Shown here piece after piece: positions 56,583 through 64,000 of a stretch of DNA of 64,000 nucleotides. The notes beneath the pieces are model-generated. The model had not been told where the DNA came from. It did no database searches and saw only the letters and a list, made by a program, of their open reading frames with translations. Origin of the DNA: Urechis unicinctus. Its lineage: Eukaryota; Annelida; Polychaeta; Xenopneusta; Urechidae. The position numbers and the translations under genes were made by a program. Position 1 is the first letter of the stretch, and each line of letters begins with the position of its first letter. The stretch lies in NCBI GenBank assembly GCA_034190875.2, contig CM067343.1, positions 37,780,789-37,844,788 of the forward strand, written 5' to 3'.

Positions 56583-56783
56583 TTATGTATCGTCAGATTT
56601 GCGAGAATTTGCATAAATTCGCCCGATGAAAAATGTAACACATCAAACAAATTGAATAAAGCTCATGTGATGAGAATCGATGTTTTCTTCAAATCAGCTA
56701 TCTGTTTCAGTGTTGCACCACGTAACGTTTAGGCAAAACAATTAGTATATTAAGGCAACTCGCTGGCTGTCTATTTTCGAAAT

Positions 56784-56823
56784 GCTAAACACGACCCGCT
56801 ACTGTTAGCGGGTCGTGTTTAGC
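56784..56823. repeat. Perfect hairpin, 18-bp stem and 4-base loop
   Basis: GCTAAACACGACCCGCTA at 56,784-56,801 pairs exactly with 56,806-56,823, leaving the loop CTGT. The stem is GC-rich in an AT-rich setting. There is no T-run after it and no CTRR end downstream as in canonical Helitrons. It may be the collapsed tip of a MITE or fold-back element. Confidence 0.95.
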
Positions 56824-57540
56824 GTAATTCTGCACTGTCAATAAGCATTCCACAAAATTTGCATACAACCATTGATTTTATATTTTGATTATCACCATTC
56901 GTATCTCTGAACAGTTTTATAGCTATTGTACAGGCTGTCCATTTTATTTGTTAATATTCAGTCATTATCTTTGACTGACAAACGTGGAAATTTAGCGAAA
57001 TATAAACAAGCTTTGTTGTTAAAATTGCTCGACATACAACCCACTTAGGAATTCAGATATTAGGCTCAACCTAAAAAAAATTGATATTCATATCATTCAA
57101 CACTTTAACGAAACGGAGAGAGTTCAGCGAAGACAAGGGTAACGGAACAATGGCCATTCTGTATTAGGTGGTTTTGGAAATCAAGTCTTCACTACTTGTC
57201 AACTTCGAATAAATATTTCGAAGAGGAATTCAGCCCAATCTATAAACGTCTAAATATAACGATGAGTATGAGAATGGAATGGTCTAATCAACCATGTAGG
57301 TAGTTGGTGCTGATTGGTTTATCAATGCATGAAGGTGCGTTTATAATTGCATCGCTGTACTGCACATGCCAGGTAATGACCTAAAGATCATACTTGCGGG
57401 TGCAAGTTAGACGAACGGCACTTCCATGATAATGCACCATTCTACATGACTTGTTAGGCAAGCAGTTTTTGCCACCGAATTAACCTAATCATAAAACTAT
57501 TGCCAGAATCCAAATAGCGTTTGGCATTCCTCAGAAATAC

Positions 57541-57557
57541 CTCTCTCTCTCTCTCTC
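57541..57557 (+). repeat. (CT)n microsatellite, about 17 bp
   Basis: An uninterrupted CT repeat; short and of low information. Confidence 0.9.
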
Positions 57558-60113
57558 ATATTATATGAATGCAGCTTCTTAATGTGTACCAGTACAATTT
57601 ACACACTGCTTGCAATATAGAGATTACTAGAACTTGTAAAGCAATATATTTAACATATTGAAAGGCACTTTGTATTTTCGACAATATATAAACAATTTAC
57701 TGTGCTGATTATGTCATATTTGTGTCTTTCCAAATAGGCCCTACTAGTGATACTAAACGTATTATATGTATTTATTTTGGCTTACGCTGGCTCGCAGGTA
57801 TTAATTAATCTAACGGATAAATAACGTTTGATATAATCCCAATAGAAGACTTGACTTTGAATTTCGTTATTCCTATTTCATATAAAACAAATGTTGACTA
57901 TATTCAAGTCAGCACTCAAAATGGCCAGTGAACATTAATGAAGTAATAAACCAGAGAGCGTGCATTTGTCACGTGACATGTATCCACTGATTGTCGTAAT
58001 TCGCGTTATATATAACTGTTGACTCTGCCAAATTTATAAAGACATAAATATGTCCGCACAATAGACGGGTCTAGCGCCTTAAACATGTCTGTAAGTAAAT
58101 CTTGACGTGCGATGTGAGCAAAAAGCGCCCTGTCGCGTGTTAACGTCAGCACACCTTGTCTGGTCTTAAAAGTCCATGTAGTTACCCAATCATAGTCTGC
58201 ATAGAATATATGAAATCACGGTTTGCTGTTAGCGACTATCACTTGTTTTTTCAACCATTTTCTTTGTAGCATGCTAGTCGTGTTTGAAGGGGACATTTTG
58301 GCGACCTCACATAGTATATATTAAATTTGCATGGTTATATAGATTATGACTTCTGTCAGAAACATTATACGATGCACTATGACAGTCATCGAACGTCCTT
58401 ATCATGTATGTCAATGCTGTTGGATCGTTCGTTGTGATGTTCAGCATTGTGGTTAAGGTCGTTAATGGAGAAAAAATACTTTTGTGAGTGAGGACGTGCA
58501 CCAATGGGCCAAGTAAGCTGTTCATGAACTACACATTGGACGGCCCATAAGGTCTGCAGACTACGTGTATTTACGTATTTGTCATACTGCGCAATGTGAG
58601 CTGGGTTGAGTAGATGCGTGGATTAACCAGGTGACATGAGTGATAGTATCAACATGCCCTCGTGATGTGATATATGGCTGTAGGAGTGATCGGATTCGGT
58701 GCAGTGGATATTGATGTCAATATATATAAATCTTTGCCAACGAAATTAAGCCATCAGACAAACGGCTATGTATGCACTTAAATCTTTTGCCGTTGTAAGA
58801 ACTGATCCATATTACCTAACGCTTATTAATCACATGTAAATGCCTTGACAAAATGGTAGATACACCTTCACCGAACACAAGCGAGTATCCTATGTCTACA
58901 CATAACGCACATTTTGTGGCACACCTACCAGCCAATTGATATAAGGGACTCTCAGGATGAAATGTTTAGGTTGAGAGAAATATACCAGAAACAGCAAAAC
59001 CACGAGTTTAGATTTGCGTAAACCTAACTCAAAATCTGATAATGAACAAACTTTCAGCATAGCGCCTGTCGAGCGTCAGAATCGATATGAAATTCCCAAA
59101 GATGTTGATGGCATATTGACATGAAATGACCGGGGCTTCATAATATAAGACATCATAATTATCTTTCGAAATGTCTACTCCACTCTTATGTGTAGGTCAA
59201 TCTACTGAATTTGCTGGGAAGGATATAGTTCGATAATTTGATCTGTGCGTGATCACGTTGTCTGTTATTGCTTGTTCATGCACTGCTCTTTGGTATGATA
59301 AATATCGTGCTATAATATGACAATACTATAACATTTACATAGCGTGTATTGTGCTTGTAATTGCTGTATAAATGTCTTGAAATACCGCATGCTTATTAAA
59401 CAATGATGCTTACAAATCAGTTACAACTACAATGTCACTATCATTACCTTTTCTGCATTATTTAACATAAGACATACAAATGACTACTCAAGTGATGCCA
59501 ATCGATCTTTACAACCATTGTAATTATTGATAGTCTGCACAATAAATCAATTGTATATGGTGACTTATATGTAACTTGAATTATGATTGCTGCTTCAACA
59601 AACCATTTTGAAGTGCATGCAAGTAGCTTATTGTATCCAGTGGACTTTTCTACTAGTATTAAGATTACTGAAATCAAAAGGCACTTTGTAGACGTGTAAT
59701 ATACCAATATAACACACGCTGCTGCCTCTATTACGCGTCTCAAATGCCGTATTTTTGCGTGGTTGCCCCCATTAGGCATCCGTACACATTGTTGAAGCCA
59801 ACCTCGGTCGTTATGTGCATGGTAATTATAACTATGTCTATAGGTGATCAAAGATCTGGAGTAGTTATATCAATTTCTAATTGAAATACTTTTGATTCCT
59901 CGCTTATTTGATACTTAGTAATACAGAGAAAGACCAGGCATTGAGTTGTATTTACATTTATGTTCGACGATACTAAAACATCATTCAGGGGTTTGCAGTA
60001 TGGGGAGAGAAATCTACTGTTAAGGACCATAGCAATGCTCTCAGATATGGTAACTAAATTGAAAGGCTACAAACTTGTTTGTAGGTTCACATAGAGGTTT
60101 ACTTTTGTATTGT

Positions 60114-60155
60114 GAACAGCTGAAGTTTTGTAACGAACAGCTGAAGTTTCGTATT
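60114..60155 (+). repeat. 21-bp tandem duplication (2 copies)
   Basis: Two adjacent units starting GAACAGCTGAAGTTT are identical over the first 15 bases and differ at the tail. Confidence 0.9.
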
Positions 60156-63100
60156 ACTGATGAGCTCACAAAACCAAGCTAACTAACTTAATCTTACTTT
60201 GGCAAAGGAATGGTGTTCTTCCTCAGAAGAGGATGGTGAATGCAGTGCTGGCATGAAGAACTGCTACACCAATCGTCTGGCATAATGATGAGGTCGTTCT
60301 TAAGTGATAAATCATCACTATCACCTTTCGTTTGCAATGCATCATTAGCAAATATTATCACACCAATTATGTGAATATGAACAGATGATGTATGCACTTG
60401 CTTAGTAATTTTGATGGTTTTACATGAGATATGATTGTGCAGATTTTGATCAATCAGAAGACCAAGGCTGAAATGGCATCTTAGTCATTGATTATGTTAA
60501 CACAGAATCGATCATGAATTTAAAACAAATTTAAAATATCTGCCCTTGGCGAAAGACATTTATCATCTACACACAAAAACTCCGTCCAATATAAGCTATC
60601 ATCTCAGTAAGCAATTTACCAAACAGCTTTTAATATCACACTGTCACGCCAAATAAATCTATCAAACACTTTGTTGCAGGGCTTGAAAGTCAGCGCATTT
60701 CATTGAAATTCCAAGAAGTTGGAATTAATCGAAAGTTAAAAGGTATTTTTACATTTGTTGCCTTGACGAAAGGCACGTATCATCTACGCAAATGCAGTAG
60801 ATAAGTTATCTACGGGTATCCACAGGAACAGTAGAATCAGCTTTGTCTCTTACCTTTAGGTGATATAGGATTATTCACTCATCCTGAATAAATAATGAAC
60901 AACACATGGGTTGTTCCGTGGACTTGACCTCAACTGTCACTTTTTAAAGAGACAACTACATGCCAAATGGATGAATTACGTTCAGATTTATATATTCACT
61001 TTTCCAGGCTCACTGTATTAGGTTTACCGGTGGCGTGCCTTATATTTCAATACTTAAGTGGATGTGCGAAACAAATGGTAATAGTTAATTAAGGGCTCTG
61101 CACTGGAACAAGATGAATACGCAACTATGGCTATGACTATGTCAGTACACTGGAATCATACATGTTTCGAATACGCAGTTGCGCTGTAACCAGTTTAAAG
61201 TTATCCCACTATAGCCATCAGCCAATATATTTTCGGCTGCAAAGGAATATATGCGAACTGACATATATGAATTGACGACAAGGAACTAACTCTTTTGCTA
61301 AAGCAGTAAACAGCATCACTGTATATTCAATGCAGTGCTAGCTGATGACATTTGGTGAACAGCCGAACTTATTTTTCCATAACATTGCACGTATGCTTGC
61401 ATAACAATAATGCAATATGTCACGCCGATAGGCTTATGAAAATTGTGATTTAGAGCTAATGAGGGCCCAGCGGTTATTGGTTAAATCCTACCCACGCAAC
61501 GCCCGATCAGTTATCGCTATTATGGCTCTTCACGATATTTATGGATAAGCCGTAGTTTTACATGTACCGCAAAGAGTTCGCATATGTGGAGATTGTATCA
61601 TATCAAAGGGACATGTAGAGAGAAAGTCGGTGGTTGTTCAATTCTTGCAAAATCAGAATCGCTATTGTTGATTGGCAAAGCTTCAAGTGGCAGATGAATA
61701 AACGACCTGCTGGCTACTGACGGTCGTTATAGATCCGTTGTCAGCGTAGGACCATGATGGGTGTAGTTGGATAGCATATTTATTTGATCACCATGGTAAT
61801 ACAATGCGCTTGTGTTTACCGTCATAATGATCATCCTGCGGACTAAAGCAAATCAATGGATTGGCAATTACAAAACGACATGTGAGGAGCTCAGGTTTGT
61901 TTGTATTCTGTAGCATATTGGATTACAATGTTGCGCAACACTAATGATGATAACTACTTATGGTATATATTGCGTGATGGGCGCGTAGACCATTGCTTGA
62001 GCGTCCCGAACAAAATGCTCGTGGGAGGTCTCTGAGCAATAGCATAAGTTGCAGGCAATAATATGCAGGCAGAAACCTTTCACTGAAAATGACCACATAT
62101 ACATTACATTGATGTAAATGCATGTATTTGTCTCACAGATATGCATATTGGCCTATCATCTTTTCCGTTTGAAGTTTAAACTCAGCCGACAACCGTGATT
62201 TGTGCGCATATATACAGCACATGGCAGTTCCGTAGAGCGCAGCTAGGCCAAAAGGGCTGTAATAACGTCCAATGTCGGCTGTCAGGCAACGTCGAGGTTC
62301 TCCTCCAATTGCGTGACCCATCTGATAATAGAGCTTCTCAGATTTAAAATTGATACGGTCATTTGATAATACCAACGGTCTTTCTTTGCTTCTCGTAATG
62401 ACCCGCCCAGCTACTAGGTATCAGTAATAACTTTCAGATTAAATGCGCAGCATGTCCTGGTGGTACAAAATATATGGCACACATGAATAATCCCCCATGG
62501 CGGTTGCATAGCATGAGGTAAAGTATTAGGCTAAATTTGCCAGACCATAACGGCTGACACGTCTTTGGTTTGAAGAGAGCAACGGCAATAGTCATAACAT
62601 ATAATTTAATGCAAAGCATCTGGTATAGGGTTTGTGCAAGTGTAGTACATGAAACCAACAAGTGTACGATTACATGAAATACATGTGCACAATGAGTGTC
62701 AGATTACCAGTCATCAAACTAAGATAGAGGACAACTCAATATCAATAATCAAGACCTAATATCATACATTTTGCTTTGCGATAGTGAAGTGAGCTTAAAA
62801 ACAGTAACCACCGGTGTGTTTTATTACCAATGTGCAAAGTCCCCACCATTAAAGTGTAGCATTACGGACTACCAAAAACCATAGTCGCTGTGTTTATTGA
62901 ATGGACTGTATTACACTGCTCCATGTTGTTAAGCCTTTTTGATCAGCTGTTAATTTCGATTAAGTCATTCAAAAAGCCTAACTGGTCATCCTCATAATAT
63001 CGCGTTTATTGCCCAAAAGCCGGCTTTGATACAATCAAACAACATATACTGATATGATTGCGTTGCGGGGAAGCAAACCCCTGATATTGCAATTTTAATA

Positions 63101-63679
63101 TAGGTCTACTTTATGATAAACATCGTTGGACCCAGGACGATATACAAACGTATAATTGCTATATTACCATTATCCATGTTTCCGTGCAGGGGATTGAGTG
63201 TCTAATGCGTACGATTCCTCATAGCGAGTTCTGACGCGAGAAGTATTATGCCAGTTATGCTACGTTTTCATTTATATGCAAAACTGCAAGGATATAATAG
63301 ATGAATTGTTGGAGATTTCTTGACATCGCTGATGAACTATGCATGCTCTTCTCTTCCGCATAATGTGCACATTGATTAAATCGGCATAATTAACTTGCCA
63401 TCATGCAATTAGCATGATAATAGCTCAGCAGCTGCGGCAAGCCCATCATTGCGAGTGACATTGTTGCAGAAATATGCTGTCAGGCCCGTGGCCAGTGTGC
63501 AGGCGGTTTAAAGCTAAATTTTGATTAATAAGCGCACATATCCATCCTTATACCTCTACCCTTATTTTACAGTGATATCTAACCTCTGACGGACTTACGA
63601 ACGCGTCGCTTGATTTCACTTTCGCGCCATTTGTTGATCCCCATCGACTGACTATATGAGTATCCGAATATCCTAAGCA

Positions 63680-63702
63680 TATATATATATATATATATAT
63701 AT

Positions 63703-63733
<31 letters not shown>

Positions 63734-63787
63734 GATATATATATAGAGATATATATATATAGAGATAATCTATATATATATATATAT

Positions 63788-63822
<35 letters not shown>

Positions 63823-63855
63823 TTATATATATATATATTTATTTGTGAATATATA

Positions 63856-63912
<57 letters not shown>

Positions 63913-63990
63913 CTGTATACATACATATATATTATACCTGAAGACGCAGGACTATATGTATACGCTATATATTTATTTATATATATATCC
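63680..63990. repeat. (TA)n-rich low-complexity array at the right edge
   Basis: TA runs with TAGA and AAACTT interruptions, plus a non-repetitive island near 63,940-63,960. The apparent Tyr-Ile ORF is an artefact. Confidence 0.95.
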
Positions 63991-64000
63991 CCTGATACGC

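Larger units (their letters stand above)
55366..64000. other. No gene recognised; AT-rich DNA with simple repeats and a hairpin
   Basis: The longest ORF is 129 codons on the minus strand (59,851-59,462), with no motif, no splice-linked partner and ordinary AT-rich composition. Other ORFs are under 91 codons. Simple repeats and hairpins are listed separately. I saw no family A or B similarity. Confidence 0.5.

Noticed and set aside
59462..59851. 129-codon minus-strand ORF
   Set aside because: It has no recognisable motif, AT-rich composition like the surroundings and no flanking exon signals. ORFs of this size can occur by chance in a 64-kb six-frame scan.

Overview
This window looks like intergenic or repeat-rich DNA from a eukaryotic, probably invertebrate animal, genome. 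The sequence is AT-rich, has long (TA)n arrays, decayed transposon pieces (pogo/Tigger, non-LTR reverse transcriptase, a tRNA-derived SINE), GT-AG exon-like segments and no bacterial-style packing of long ORFs. I cannot name the species. A degraded gene for the zinc-binding P2X7 intracellular (P2RX7_C-like) domain fits an aquatic invertebrate, where such domains are often multicopy, but that is inference. I found no intact protein-coding gene, tRNA, rRNA or CRISPR array.

Layout. 1-2,450 is an old, inverted copy of a long dispersed repeat (family A). 2,451-6,299 has no recognisable gene. 6,300 to about 10,140 (perhaps 10,600) is a reverse-oriented, diverged copy of a second, much larger repeat (family B). 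11,593-12,530 is a truncated Tigger/pogo transposon, butted against a non-LTR reverse-transcriptase fragment at 12,531-12,856. 16,240-19,010 (minus) and 21,890-25,625 (plus) are two more family A copies facing each other. They flank a 2.5-2.9 kb core with exon-like segments on the plus strand (19,161-20,108) and the broken P2X7-C-like gene on the minus strand (20,616-21,649). A GC-rich short tandem repeat and a hairpin follow, then a plus-strand family B copy (25,939-29,045) carrying a SINE. 29,046-35,736 has no gene, only a large TA array.

35,737-55,365 is the most striking block. Family B is present as a recent direct tandem duplication (35,737-43,100 and 43,119-51,663, about 98% identical where I compared bases), followed by a third partial, more diverged stretch (51,664-55,365). 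The two duplicates differ by several discrete deletions. 55,366-64,000 has no recognisable gene; it holds a perfect 18-bp-stem hairpin, a 14-G run and a terminal TA-rich array.

The genes do not form a pathway. The main biology is genome structure: inverted long repeats around a gene-like core, and local amplification of an unclassified repeat family with no coding capacity I can recognise. All alignments were done by eye, so boundaries are usually good to tens of bases and identities are rough.
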